This document shows positions 12,421 through 24,729 of a stretch of 64,000 nucleotides of DNA, one piece after another; position 1 is the stretch's first letter, and each line of letters opens with the position of its first letter. The stretch is taken from contig NW_022204507.1 of the NCBI RefSeq assembly GCF_008831285.2, forward strand, positions 5,290,174 to 5,354,173. Reading direction: 5' to 3'. Both the position numbers and the translations under genes were made by a program. Source of the DNA: Nymphaea colorata (taxonomy: Eukaryota; Streptophyta; Magnoliopsida; Nymphaeales; Nymphaeaceae). Below the pieces are notes generated by a model. That model was not told the origin of the DNA, searched no databases, and saw only the letters and a program-made list of their open reading frames with translations.

Positions 12421-12580
12421 AGAAAAATTAAAAATGTTAGGATTTGAATTGATGAGAGATAATTTCTATAAATGACAAAATAGCAAATTTTGATTGCAAA
12501 TTGAAAGGATAATGAGATTGATAAGACTTGATAACGTTCAACATAACTTGACAAAACTTGGCTTGCTTAACCATAGTGAA

Positions 12581-13350
12581 CTAGACATGATGATCTAGGA
12601 CAAAAGGATAGATGGTGGACTTCATTCTACAAACACATGGTCCTCTTACTGGGTTGTAGTTGTATCGATCAAAGAAGTTCCAAATGATGGTGGAGTCATC
12701 CACTTCCTCTACCTTCCTATGATAGTACCCTATACTGGATAATTGACCGTCTCTGTTTTTAAAATGGCATGACTGTGGCCCCATGTGTTTGTAGAACCAT
12801 GCTTGTAGTGCGAAGAATACATCCTTCTATCAAATCCGTATCCCCAATTGAAAATTTGGTCAATTCTCGGTAAAGGAATTCTAAGGCTGCCATTGCTATA
12901 GTTGTGTGACAGACTTTGACATGCCCCCATTTTTTGAAGAGGCAAGCTGTGAGAAAATACATTATGTGTTTTGCATTGTTGAAGAAGATGAGATCCGCGG
13001 TACAAGTCACCTTGGAGTTTTTGTACTTGTCTGCAACACTTCTAGATAGTAAAGTAGGGTTGACATATTGGAAATATGCTTCACCAAGTTCGTGTAGTTG
13101 GAGGTATTGATGTCCATCTTTCTCTATAAAGGGCCAGCTTCATTTTCCTGTGAGTTTACAGACAACTTCTAGAGTATTGACTTGACCTTGGTTCACAAGG
13201 AACTGGTCTTCAATTGGTCCTCTTGGATCACCTTTTGGCTCTGGCAAACCCATAATGCTAGAAAACCCATCTAGAGTGATTGTCATTTCACTCCATGTGA
13301 ACCAAAATGTGCTGGTTCTTGGGTTCTATCTTTCAACAATCACATGAATT
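12581..13350 (-). pseudogene. Plant-mobile-domain-like segment upstream of the gypsy gag
   Basis: Minus strand. FWFTWSEMTITLDGFSSIMG, followed by LPEPKGDPRGP, resembles the start of the aminotransferase-like plant mobile domain (PMD: WGE.TITLEDV..L.GLPV.G). Next come a KWGHVKVCHTTIAMAALEFL block and a stretch ending near VRGPCVCRM. Frames change along the way. PMD and DUF7745-type domains are known to be carried by plant transposable elements, and this segment lies just upstream of a gypsy gag on the same strand, so both may come from one element. DUF7745 is the main alternative to PMD. The assignment is from motif memory. Confidence 0.4.
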
Positions 13351-14900
13351 AGACTGTTGTTAACAGGTTGCATGGCAAGACTGGCTGCTTCTTCGAGACC
13401 ACAATCTTCTAAGTGGCCCGAAAACATACATCGGAAAGTTGGGTACAATTAATGACACTACTGAGGTAGGTAGACTCCATTTGGGATGATGCGAAATCCA
13501 GATCGCCCTTGACATGACCCGAATAGGATGTGGTCATATGGGAAAATGCTTTCTGAGTTTATCTAGACAAAAGAAAGTATTAGATGTTGACATAAATTGG
13601 CCCAATAGAAACTTGAGAAGAGTTTTGGCATTGGACATGGGTTTGGAGGCGTTGTAAAACATCACATCTCATGCATTCAAACAAGCAATTAATGAAAATT
13701 TGATAATGCATTCCCTAGGACTTTTGCCTATATGCATTGTTTTGAAAATTGATCTTGGAACCTATGGAGAATAAATGGGTAAATTGTTCCTGATTTATCC
13801 CAAGTTCAATGTATACCTATATACCAAATATATGGTACTAGCATAGACTCCTCCAAGGGTTCTCTAGATTTGGGCTCTCCAATCTCCTTGTTCACCCATC
13901 GATATATCGGGACTATTGTCCATTTTGGTACTAATCAGGGGACTTTTTAGTCCAATTGGGTGGTCCAGTTATAAGGCTATATCTTAGACTAATGTCCTAG
14001 AAATAGCCCGGAAACTGAGTGACTGAGATATGATGTAGGTAAGAATTTGTTTTTTTAAAAAAAAAACTCATGAGAAGATGCAAAATAGATGGCACTGTTG
14101 CATAAATTCCTACAAGATAGATTTAAAGATTTCAGAGCATACATGGGATTCATACAACTCCTAAATTGAGGATGGTATGACAAATTGAAGTAAAAGGGGG
14201 TTCATGGAATCTCCTCAACGTTTACTACATGATGCCGGTATGCATGAAAGTTCTGTGCAATTGATATCCCACACAACTTGTATATGATCCAATAAATCTT
14301 TAGACAGATGATGACGGGACCCTACCCTGTCCTCGAGGGCGTTGAATGCACAATCAGCAATTTTTTTTAATTAATTTTGAAAAAAAAATTCATGAGAAAG
14401 GGATTTGCCCGTCGGTACGAGGTCCAACCATTCCTATCGCTTTTTATAGGGGTAATTTGACCAAGGACTGAGGATTATTCAGACCATGTACAAGTTATTG
14501 ATGCAAATCCTATATGCTTGTGCATTGAGGTTTTGGATTCAAGAATCAAAGTTCACCTTGAATAAGTGATTTGAACTTGTATTCAAAAATAGATTCCTTG
14601 GAAAATGATTTTTTTTTTGTATGTTATTTGAAGATTGAGGGTTTTCAAGTTGATTTGAAAACCTTTGTTGTGCCATTTGTTTTGAAATCCATGATTCTTG
14701 AAAATAGTTTTAATTGGGGATTTTGAAGATTGATTAAAATCAAACAGAAACAGGGTTACTTCGATGAACATAGGGTAGCTTGTCACAAAGTTACAAAGTC
14801 AAACGGAAACAGGGTTACTTCGATGAACATAGCGTAACTGGTCGAGTTGAGGGGCTGGTGAGAGTCAGGTCGAGTTGAGGGGCTTTGTGAGTGGTCATCT
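13351..14900. other. Unassigned sequence, probably the 5' part of the gypsy-like element
   Basis: No coding region recognised. Two short tandem duplications lie at its end: a ~60-base unit (acagggttacttcgatgaac) near 14738 and 14797, and ggtcgagttgaggggct near 14840 and 14870. I could not find LTR ends or a primer-binding site. Confidence 0.4.
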
Positions 14901-16256
14901 ATAGACATTTATAAATTGTGTTATTTTGTAGGAACCTGTGGGCCATGAGGTTGGGAATATGCTCACCTTGAAAGCAAATGAGAAACATCAAATAAAGCAA
15001 TGGTTGTCAGGACAAAGATATTTATCTAAAAATCAAGCAAAGGTTGAACCATCAAAGGACCCAGTTTAGTTTCTTGGATCTGCTGCTGTGTTAGTGTTTG
15101 ACTGGTCAGGACAGGCCAAGCATGATGTCGGCAATCCCTCCAGTTTTCCAAAGAAAAAAGAACTTCTGGTCTTGACAGAGCGACATTATCTTCAACAGGT
15201 AGGCCTGCAGGACTCGTTTGGCTAAGTGAACATTTTATGATTGTGTCATGAATCCTTTCAAAAATTGGAATAGATTCATGGAGCACTATAATTAATAATT
15301 CTTGAATCATCACGCAACACTCACAAAGTGTTCCTGCTGTTGTACAAACCTTCATAAATATTTTAATTCTTTGGACTGAACATTTGTTTTGTGCACTAAT
15401 GCCCAATATTCATATGACAGTTGCATGCAACAGTCCGGTTTGTGCCAGAAGTGTTGGTTAGAAGGCAATCAGTTCTTAGAGGTGATGTTAGCGACCATCA
15501 GTTTGTTTGATCGACTTTCAAAGGTGGCCATATATAATGAAAAAATCAGTTTTTCATAATGTGTTGGCTGCTAGAATGATATATATAGAGGGACAAACTT
15601 TTGATATAGAAAGCATATCTAGATGGGTGCTTTGTGATGTTACTTCATACGTAAGAAGGTGCGGTCCTTCCAGTTTTCACTTTTCACCTATTCAAATCAG
15701 ACCTTAGGTATGCAATATCTTGGATCATATAGATATGTAGCCCTCGACATACTTCATGAAAAGGATCTAAGATGCCCACCTAAGCAAGAAATTAAGTTTA
15801 AGGTCCCAGAGAAAACTTGTTCCAATAGATGGATGAGCAAATGCTAGTCCATCAATTCGAGATCTAATTCCAGATTTTTTAGAGTGACATAGCATCTACA
15901 TCATGACAATGATGGTAGACAAACTGCAGATTCTCCTAATCACCGCTCCCTTTTCTTCCATCCATTTGAGTCACAGCGGGATGTGAGATCAAGTTGCGTG
16001 CACATCCTTATGGACTCACAAGTATGCAGTTATCATACCAAAAGAGATGGGGTTTTAGGTATTTTCAATTTTCTAATGAAGTAATGTTGATTTTAGACTT
16101 TTTAACTTTTTCTTAACCTCTTTTTCACCCTTTTAAAATGTTTCCTTTTCATTATATACAGGGAAAAAAGAAGGGGTTTGGGGTACTTCTGAACTTTTTT
16201 ATTGAAATGATGTCTGTTTTAGACTTTTTAACTCTTTCATAACCTCTCTCTCTCTC

Positions 16257-16300
<44 letters not shown>

Positions 16301-16640
16301 CTTCTTCTTTTTTCAAAATATATTTTTTCTATAATACCATTCCTTGGACCGGACACTCTACTTCTTCTCATTATCACTGTTATATTAATAGAAATATGTC
16401 GGTTTGGCCATTGTCCACCCAAACTCCAAACCTGGTTATGTGTAAAAAAATTTCTTGCGTTTGTATGGTTACGATGAAAAAAAATAGGAAGACACAAGTG
16501 GAAGCAAAAAAAATACAATAAAAGACATACCTTTTAAAAAATTGCTAAAATGTCCCCCTATTCTTGAGTATGTACGTTGGGTGCCCATATGGGGCACTCA
16601 ACTCAATCTACCCGAACTCAGCCGAACGCTTGCCACTCAC
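14901..16640. other. Unassigned sequence with microsatellite and short duplication
   Basis: Contains a 126-codon minus-strand frame at 15026-15406 and a 66-codon plus-strand frame at 15507-15707, neither resembling a family I know. Around 16055-16125 and 16180-16245 the same ~70-base segment occurs twice (phrase ttttagactttttaact). Confidence 0.4.
16243..16296. repeat. (CT)n(TA)n compound microsatellite
   Basis: CT run followed directly by a TA run. Confidence 0.95.
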
Positions 16641-17370
16641 TGTCTCTTCATGAGTAACTGTCACCTCTCTCTTTCTCTCGATTTAGCCTAATTTGTTTTT
16701 TTTATTCAGAAACAGATCTTAAGGATGGTGGAAAGATTAACAGAAGATGTGGACTATGAGAGAGAGACATGCATGGAATATTCTTGTGTCAGATTTCCAT
16801 TGCATCCATGGGTCACATTTTTACTTGGAAACACAGTCACCAGTTTGTTTACTTGTGGTGGTATCCTCCAACGCTTCATTGCGTTATTCCCGCCCCAACG
16901 CATCCCTAGACCTTCCAAGCAGGATTAAAGCTAAGAATTCACTGCGGACCTTTTCTTCGAATCTCTGAATTTGAACAAGGTGCTTGAGAATTACAGGCTT
17001 AGCCTCCCTGGCCGTGAAACCTAAATAATTTGTATTTGTATCATTATAGAAAAAAAAAACAATCTTGGAAAGTTGAGAAGACGCATATATAACCTATGTA
17101 TTATGCATAAACGTTAAGGTGGGGATCTGCCCATATAGAAAACATATAAATATTAAACATCAATCAAGAAGAAGTTTTACGGTGAGTCCGGCCATCTAAA
17201 GAGAACAACTGGACGATCGATGGATGGAGCCCAGTTTTCAGAAATCCAGGACTTGTCAAATACAATGAGCAGCCATGGATTCAACAGTTTTGTTCTTGGA
17301 AAAGGACCAATCTCATTGGTTCACAGTTTGAATGGGTCACCACAAAACACAGTAACTTGTCAGTGGCAAA
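16640..17370. repeat. Dispersed repeat R, copy 1
   Basis: Shares two colinear blocks with 24730-25215 in the same orientation. One surrounds gacatgcatggaatattctt (about 16640-16820 here) and the other surrounds catcaatcaagaagaagtt and atccaggacttgtcaaa (about 17140-17370). The middle parts differ in length. It contains no recognised protein and its origin is unknown. It may be part of a retroelement LTR or a non-autonomous transposon. Confidence 0.75.
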
Positions 17371-18950
17371 GCAAGGTATTCGTTGCTGACAGAAGGCCCT
17401 TCAGAAAATCAGTGGCCGAGGGATGCCACATGCTAATCAGCAAAATAGCTACGGAGCTTCAACAATGTAAACTAGTAATTTTTGTGTGCCTGTGTGGGCA
17501 ATTGCCACACAAGTCCACACGTTCCTGCATGATTCTTGATAAATAGGAGTTGCCTATTGTGATACTTATCAGTCCTCCTTAATGATTCTTTAATTATTCA
17601 TACTCTCACATTCTGTTTTTCTCGTGTAAAAGTTGGTTGGAGTCAGCCGTTTTCAATTGTATTGGGGCTTCGCTTGGGTTGATCCAAAGTGTTAAACAAA
17701 TCGGCCAATATTTATTTATTGTTTACTTAGAAGAAACTGTCTTTTCCATAAAACTACTAAGGCCATGCCCTTATGCTTTCAAGATTTTGTCCTGCTTTGA
17801 GGCTTAGGTGGACATACTGTACATCGTCAACTCCACTTGCCATGGTTTGCAATCCAGAGAAAGAACACACTAGAATGTGACAGCGGCCACAAGATTCAAA
17901 CCTCGAACTCCTTGGATATGAACTACTTGCCACCCAGTTGCCCTATGTGCCTTTATTCAAGTGATTCTGAATGAAGCATGATATAGCCAATTCATCATCA
18001 ATCGCCCATTTTAAAAGATGCAGAAGTGCTTTCGGGTTTCTTTCAGTTTCCACTTGATTTCACATTTCACTTAAAGAAATTTCCAAAATATTGACAAAGT
18101 AGCTCTCAGCCTCGATCTCACTCTCAAACTGCAGGCCCACATGGACCATCTAGAGTCTAGCATCCACAGTTTGCCATCGCCCATCGATGTTGAGGACTCA
18201 GGCAACCATCCATGGCGTCGTTGAGGAATCGATCAATGACATCACTGGAGTTGGCCAAAAAGGGCATTTGCAGTTTTTCCAATCCATCCCTCCTCTTTGG
18301 TCATGTCAACCTGCCGAACCTAGGGATGTCAGAGGGTTGGGTTAGGTCTGACCAAGCCTTCTGTTTTTTAACTTAAATTTTTTCATTCCAAAACAGACTG
18401 GTTACCTCAGGGGCTGTCTGACGACAGTAATACATTGTTATTAATGTCTCCTACTGTACATGCAACACTGTAACAAGTCTTCTATGAATCTGTCTTATTT
18501 GCTAGGACAGATTTATGGGGCAGCAACAATGTATTACTTTGCCAAACAACATCTTAAGAACCTACTTTTATGTTTGAAAATCGACCAAAGGTTGAATGTT
18601 CTTGTTGGGTTTTTGGATCTAGATATTAGACCAAATGTAAAATCACATACAAAACCCAGAAGCAAAAAGTAGGTGGATATATGTGTCTATGTATATGTAT
18701 GTATTGTGCTTTTGTGTACTGGATGCTCCAATTTTTTAAACCATTAAAAATTAGTCTTTAAATGCATTGTTAATTGTTGGTAAAAACACAAGGAACTGTT
18801 GCTATGTACATGTCGTAAACTATTGCTAGTCCTCATTTTTTACAGCCACCCAATAGAATGCATTGAGCGTGTAAATAAATGCATTGCTTAATAAAATGCA
18901 CTATGTGATCTACTGTGAGAGGTTGGAAGATTTCTCTATCCAGAGCTGGG
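17371..18950. other. Unassigned intergenic sequence
   Basis: No gene, RNA or transposon terminus recognised. A 70-codon frame at 18460-18672 has no visible homology. Confidence 0.4.
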
Positions 18951-20421
18951 TGGAGAAGTTCGAGGACATATATATATGATTTTTTACCAAATGTATAGCC
19001 TAAAAAAAACATCTGTGTGATCTTTGGTCAAATTTAGATTTGGGATTTGGTTCTTTTGCAAGACACAAACAATCAAAGATGCATAGATGACAATACGTGG
19101 GTTTTTTTGTTTTGAATAATTTTTCATAAGGAGTTTTGTTTTGTAAAGCACTTGTTGGAGTTCGATTGATTAAATACACGGCTGTCAATACACACTGGTC
19201 CCAACAAGGCCAAGGCAAACCAGATTGGAATTTAAGGGCTTGTGCCACATCTAAAATGTCATGGTGTTTTCTTTCAACTACACCATTTCGTTGTGGTGTA
19301 TAAACACGTCTGTTGATGAACAATGCTTTTTCATGAAAAAAATCATTCATCACCCTTAAAAAAATCGACTCCGTTATAAGTTTTAACAATTTTAACCTCA
19401 GCTTTATATTGCCTTTCTATCATACTGATAAAATATTTTAATAGATGAGTTGTTTCATGCTTAAATCACATCAAATAAACCCACACTGCTCTCGTATAGT
19501 CATCAAATAACCCCACACTGCTCCAGAAAATAAGGCTTGGGAATATGGCCCCAAATATCACAATGCAACAAATCAAATGGATGATTTGAACAAGAGACAC
19601 TTTCATTAAAAGGTAATCTAGACTGTTTTGTTAGTTTGCATACGTAACAATAAAATGTTTACATTTTAATGCTAGATTATGGCTGAGAAAGTAGATAATT
19701 CATGGCTTGTGATGGATGCCCAAGTCTAAGATGCCATATATCTGTTCACTCGAGACTACAGTTCATTGCCAACGGTTAATGTGAAAGATCAGAGATCTTG
19801 CATACGAACAGGCCATCTCTCAAACTACCCAGTCCAATCATTGTCCTAGAATTCAGGTGCTGCAAGGAGCAACCATTGGAATCAAAGATGACTTGACATT
19901 TAGTAAGTGAAACAAGTTTACTTACTGATACAATTTGGAATGTAGTAAACATTCTTTAGTATCAAAGAAAGTTGTAGAGAGGCTTCACCAATATGAGTAG
20001 CATGTACCATGGTTCCATTTGGTACTTTTATGGGATAAGGTGATTGTAAGACAATAACATTAGACAGAAAATTAAGGGACGATGACGTGTGGTTAGAGGC
20101 ACCACTGTCAATGATCCATGTGCTTGATTGTGAATATATCATACCTGCAAAATGAGATTGACCATTGGGCAGCTGTGGCACAAGAGCAGTTCGATCTTTA
20201 AGAAGTTGTTTTAACTTATTGTATTCATCCATGGTTAGAACATGAGCTTGATCCTTGCTTTGATTAGGCAAAACAATAGACACTGAAGCATTAAAATGTA
20301 TTTTATCTCCATCTATGGCATTAGTACCACCAGCTCTTTGTTTTCCTCCTTTTAAGTTGGGAGGGCATCCATTTAGCTTGAAACATCTCCCCCTTGAGTG
20401 ACCTACTGTGTGGCAGTGACT
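18950..20421 (-). mobile_element. Copia element E, remnant with gag end, protease and integrase
   Basis: Minus strand. Begins at the zinc knuckle CSHCHTVGHSRGRCFKLNG (about 20421) and runs through the copia linker (LTMDEYNKLKQLL) and protease site WIIDSGASNH to 19918. A shattered pre-integrase/integrase region follows, with IWHLRLGHPSQA and later [19 protein letters not shown] and [13 protein letters not shown] at 19000-19389. It ends shortly after [12 protein letters not shown] near 18950, so reverse transcriptase and RNase H are missing. The open frame at 19918-20544 that seems to start further upstream is a chance fusion of the neighbouring LTR of element D with E gag. Confidence 0.85.
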
Positions 20422-21126
20422 ACAATATAAAGAAAAAGAGAGAGAAAGGCAAGAAGAAAGGAGACAAAGTTTGACGTGGTTCAGTTCAGGAGAACCTTCG
20501 TCCACACTAGGAAAGGCTTTCTTGCCGTTTTTCACACTATTCATCCTATGTACATCAATATATTATATAGGGCAGCATGAAGCAGCATAAATCACCCCGT
20601 AACCGATGAGAGATTTTTGGATATAATGATTTCATTGGTTTCTTTATTTCCCTCTAACGTTTCAATTTGAGAGACGTGAGCCAATTCAACATCATTATGA
20701 TCTTTCTTTTTCTCTTTTCTTCTTAACGTCTCATAAGGATCATTTTCTTTTTCTTCTTGACTTTTAGTGTAAGAAACGTGGACCAGATCAGGACCATTAT
20801 GGCTCACGCATGATAATCGATTGTTTGAATTTGATTTATACCTTCCATTTGTTGGGGCCATTACTGATTGACATTGCATAGGAAGATTCGTTTGTGACGT
20901 TGCAGTTTCCATTTTCTGTTGTCATTTTGGTGAGACATTGTAGTTGTGTTGGGTGTTTCAGCATTTGAGTGAAAACTTCCATTTGTTCCTTGCAGCTGTC
21001 GATGCCATATCTGGATGTTGCAGTTGATTTGGGCATTACATTATTTGATTCAAAACTTCCTTGTTGGCTCGATTTGTCAAAATTGTTGTGAGCCAGATTT
21101 GAATAGTTTTCTTTAATATGCCCCCG

Positions 21127-21778
21127 TAAATGGGAATGACTCATGACTTTGAGTTTCTCTTGTAAGTCAAAAAATTGATCTTTCCTCAAGGCTTTGGTGC
21201 ATATGTCTACAATTTGGCCAGAAGAATTGATGTAACTAGTGGTCAGGCGCCTTGAACAGGTCATTTCGCGCACATAATGATAATCATTCTGAATATGTTT
21301 TGACTTATTGTGGAAAACTGGATTTTTGGTTAAATAAAGTGTGTCGATATTATCACAATGAATAATAGGTGCTTTCGTAATTGTAATGCCAATATCTCAA
21401 AGCTTTTGAAGGAGCCAAGTCAGTTCTACAGCTGTTGATGCCATGGAGCAATATTCAGCCTCTGCGCTGGATCGAGCGACGGTAGATTGCTTTTCTGCAC
21501 TCCAGGAAATACAGTTAGCTCCTAGGAAAGTACAGTACCCAATCATGGAACTTCTGGTGAGATGGCATCCAGCCCAATCCACATTTGAGAGGGCATATAG
21601 ATCCATGGTGCTTTGAGAGAGGATATGAATGCCATAGTCGGTAGTTCCTTTGATATATCAGAGAATACGCTTGGCAATTTGAAAGTGAGCTTGAGTTGGA
21701 TTTTGCATAAATTAGCTGATAAAATTCACTGAAAAAGTTATCTCTGGTCGAGTGATTGTCAAGTATTGTAATGCTCAA
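21127..21778 (-). pseudogene. Copia D RNase H
   Basis: ALSNVDWAGCHLTRSSMIGY, SAEKQSTVARSSAEAEYCSM, IHCDNIDTLYLTKNPVFHNK and a degenerate QIVDICTKAL (usually QLADIFTKAL) give the complete order of copia RNase H blocks. One stop lies after LLQKL at 21397. Confidence 0.88.
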
Positions 21779-21839
21779 ACTATATCATGATAAAGAGTTG
21801 GATATGAAAAAGGTGAAGTATCTAGAAGAGCTAGCTTGG

Positions 21840-22925
21840 CTGCCATAGGGGTGTTCATAGGGTTGCAATCAAGCATTTGAGCTCTTTCCAAAATGTCCTA
21901 AGCATATTTCGTTTGAGTGAGAAACAGACCATCATAGGTATGCAAGGCTTCGATCCAAAGAAAATAACTTATTTGCCCCGTAACTTTCACTAGAAATTTG
22001 ACTTCAAGCTTGGATTTAAAATTCTGAATTCAGTTAGAAGAGCTGCCTGTAAGAACCATATTGTCGACGTAAATTAAAATAATAAGACAATGAACATTTT
22101 CATGAAATGTGAACATGGATGGATCTGAATTGCTGCTCTGAAAACTGTATGTGAAAAGAAAATCACTTAGCCATTGCAGCCAAGCTCTAGACACTTTCTT
22201 TAGCCATATAGTGCCTTTCGAAGATGACAAACATGATGCAGTAGAAGAGGATCTGCAAACCCCGGTGGTTGTGACATATAGATCGTTTCATGAAGCGATC
22301 CATGTAGGAAGGCATTTTTTAGATATAATTGTTTGATGTTCCATTTGAAGATGGTAGCAATAGAAAGTACAAGTCATATAGTAGTTGGTCGAATGATGGG
22401 AGAGAAAGTCTCTGGGTAATCGATCCCTTCTACTTGAGTGAAACCCCAAGCAACTAGGCATGCCTTTAAACGATCAAGACTTCCATATGCTTTGGGTTTG
22501 GATTTGAAAACCCATTTTGATCCAACGACGTTCATGTAAGGTTCTCTTGGAACTAAATCCCATATATTATTAGATCTTAATGCAGTCATTTATTCTTCCA
22601 TGGCCGCTCTTCGCCCATCATGCTTTAGAGCTTGTTGAACTGTTTTGGGCTCTTTGGGAATACTGGAATAGATGGCATGAATGTTGGCATACTTAGGATT
22701 AGGTTTGTAAATGCCTACCATAGCTGTAGTTAACATTGTTTGGTTTCCTAGAGTCATTGATCTAGCCATAGATCTTGTTACAATGGTTCGAGTTCCCATA
22801 GAGGTTGACTGAAGACTGGTGTCACTTGTACTTTCTAAACTATGTAAGCTTGGTGGAGAGTTTGGTGTTGGATCAGGTGGATCGGCTGGATGAATATTTG
22901 TATCGACAGATCTATCTTGTGGCAT
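21840..22925 (-). pseudogene. Copia D reverse transcriptase with YVDN
   Basis: From the TRSMARSMTLG linker the reading continues through [39 protein letters not shown] and [16 protein letters not shown] to LIYVDNMVLTGSS. The catalytic YVDD is YVDN here (GAC AAT), so one of the metal-binding aspartates is lost. Stops separate several segments. Confidence 0.88.
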
Positions 22926-23329
22926 GCTTTATTGGAGATCATCATAGACATTTAGACATGGATCTGGTGTAGGGCTCGAACCAGATTAGGGGTGATCGGA
23001 AGTTGGCATGGTTCTATCACTTGAAGTCTCGATATCAACAAAGGATAAAAAATCACTATCTGTGACATCGTCCTTATAGAGAGAAGACAGATTTTTGAAA
23101 GGGAATGGGTTTTCATCAAAGAGGACATGCCTGGATATGTATACGTATGGAATTTGGTTTGAAACATTTGCAACCATTATGAAATGTGTTATATCCAATA
23201 AATATACATGGAACAGATTTAGGGTCAAATTTGTTTTGAACATATCCTCTCAAATAAGGGAAGCACTTGCTGCTAAAGATATGCATGCTGGAATAATAAG
23301 GAATCCTTTTAAACAATATAGAGGAAGGT

Positions 23330-24058
23330 GACTACATAGACAATGTTGAGGTGGGAAGCCTGTTCATAAGAAAAACAGCTGCTGAGAAGGCATCAATCCA
23401 AAATCTCTTTGGTGCATTTGAATGAAAGAGCAACGTTAGACCCGATTCAGTGATGGAGCGATGCTTGCACTCTGCTTTGACATTTTTCTCGGGTGCTTGG
23501 GGCAGGAATACTGCCGTTTAATTTGAAGGTTGTCGAGATATAATACGAAGCAGGAGCTTGTATATTCACCACCTCCATCACTTTGGAAAATTTTTATTTT
23601 AGTGTCAAATTGGCGCTCAACCATTATGTGAAAATGAACAAAGGCATAAAAAAAAATCAGATTTGTGTCTTAGAGGGTAAAACCATGTGAAATGGCTATT
23701 GCCATTGACAATTATAGCATGAAACCAATATTGTTCTCGAGATATAACTGGTGCTAGTCCCCAAAGATCACTGTGAATTTTTTTTCAGTGGGAAAGAAAC
23801 AATATCGTCTTTTTCAGTAAAAGGCAATTTGCAAGTTTTTTCCATTTGGCAACTAGCACAAACCGAGAGAGAAATATTAGGTAAAACATCAATATATTCC
23901 TGGTTTTTTAAAAAAGGGAGAACAACAGATTCAGGATGTCCCAAACATGCATGCCAAAACTCTTCCGTCACTTGTGGGAAACGTGATGAAAAGAAAATCT
24001 TATGGTTGCTGTGATTGTTCACTACATAGAGTCTGCCTTGTTCGCTCCCTATTGCCAT
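23330..24058 (-). pseudogene. Copia D pre-integrase and integrase
   Basis: FWHACLGHPES and CASCQMEKTCKLPF are the HHCC-type zinc-binding region at the start of copia integrase. HCDLWGLAPV and later FQSDGGGEYTSSCF mark the catalytic core. The chain then breaks up by frameshift before the C-terminal LFDENPFPFKN block near 23100. Confidence 0.82.
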
Positions 24059-24132
24059 TACTCTGCCCGTCCTTCTGTCCTTTAGGGTGCATCAACCAGA
24101 GGTGAATTCGAAATCGTATGGAAAATCATTAG

Positions 24133-24722
24133 TCAATTTGCTAACATAAATGAGATCTTTAGTGAGGCATGGAACATAGAGAACATCGTTAATAGAAAGA
24201 TTTGGAGAAATATCAGCCTGTCCAATGTGTGTGATTGCAATGGTTGCCCTTTTCCAACAACAGCTGTATCAGAGCCAAAATAAGGAGAGATGTTCTTAAG
24301 TTTACATGTGTCTCTTGTCATATGCATTGTAGCTCCAGTATCAACTAGCCAGCCGAAATCTTGCGGATCATTAATTGTGAGAGCTGCGAGGGCTTGAATG
24401 GCATCTTCCACTTGGAAGGAATGATTGAACCGATTGTAACATTTAATCACAGAGTAATTCTTTTTATTTCAAATTTGACATATGATACCTTTGGAAGAAT
24501 CGGAGGAGTTGGCTGCTCCATCGCATTCTGGCGGTTGAGGAAGATTTGCATTGTATCCTGTTTGAGAAGGATTTGAATTGTATCCTCCTCCATGAGAGGG
24601 ATTAAAGGTGTACCCCCCTCCACGTCCTCCTCTATAGTGTCGTCCTCACCCTCGGGAGACATCGTAAGTGCCCCGAGACCCGTTTTGCCCTTCACAATGA
24701 GCATAGAAGGCAACTTGAGCAA
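24133..24722 (-). pseudogene. Copia D gag tail, broken zinc knuckle and protease
   Basis: The glycine- and arginine-rich gag tail leads into a knuckle reading CQI-stop-NKKNYSVIKCYNRF. The second cysteine codon has become TGA and the histidine ligand is tyrosine. The protease site WLVDTGATMHMTRD is intact. The frame runs on through protease-like sequence to 24133. Confidence 0.8.
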
Positions 24723-24729
24723 CTATCAC

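Noticed and set aside
15026-15406. 126-codon minus-strand open frame
   Set aside because: No domain, signal or splice context that I could recognise; length is possible by chance in this sequence. Left as unassigned.
17880-17960. tRNA-like phrase (gattcaaacctcgaactcc) suggesting a tRNA or SINE
   Set aside because: Only a B-box-like stretch; no acceptor stem, A box or SINE tail could be found.
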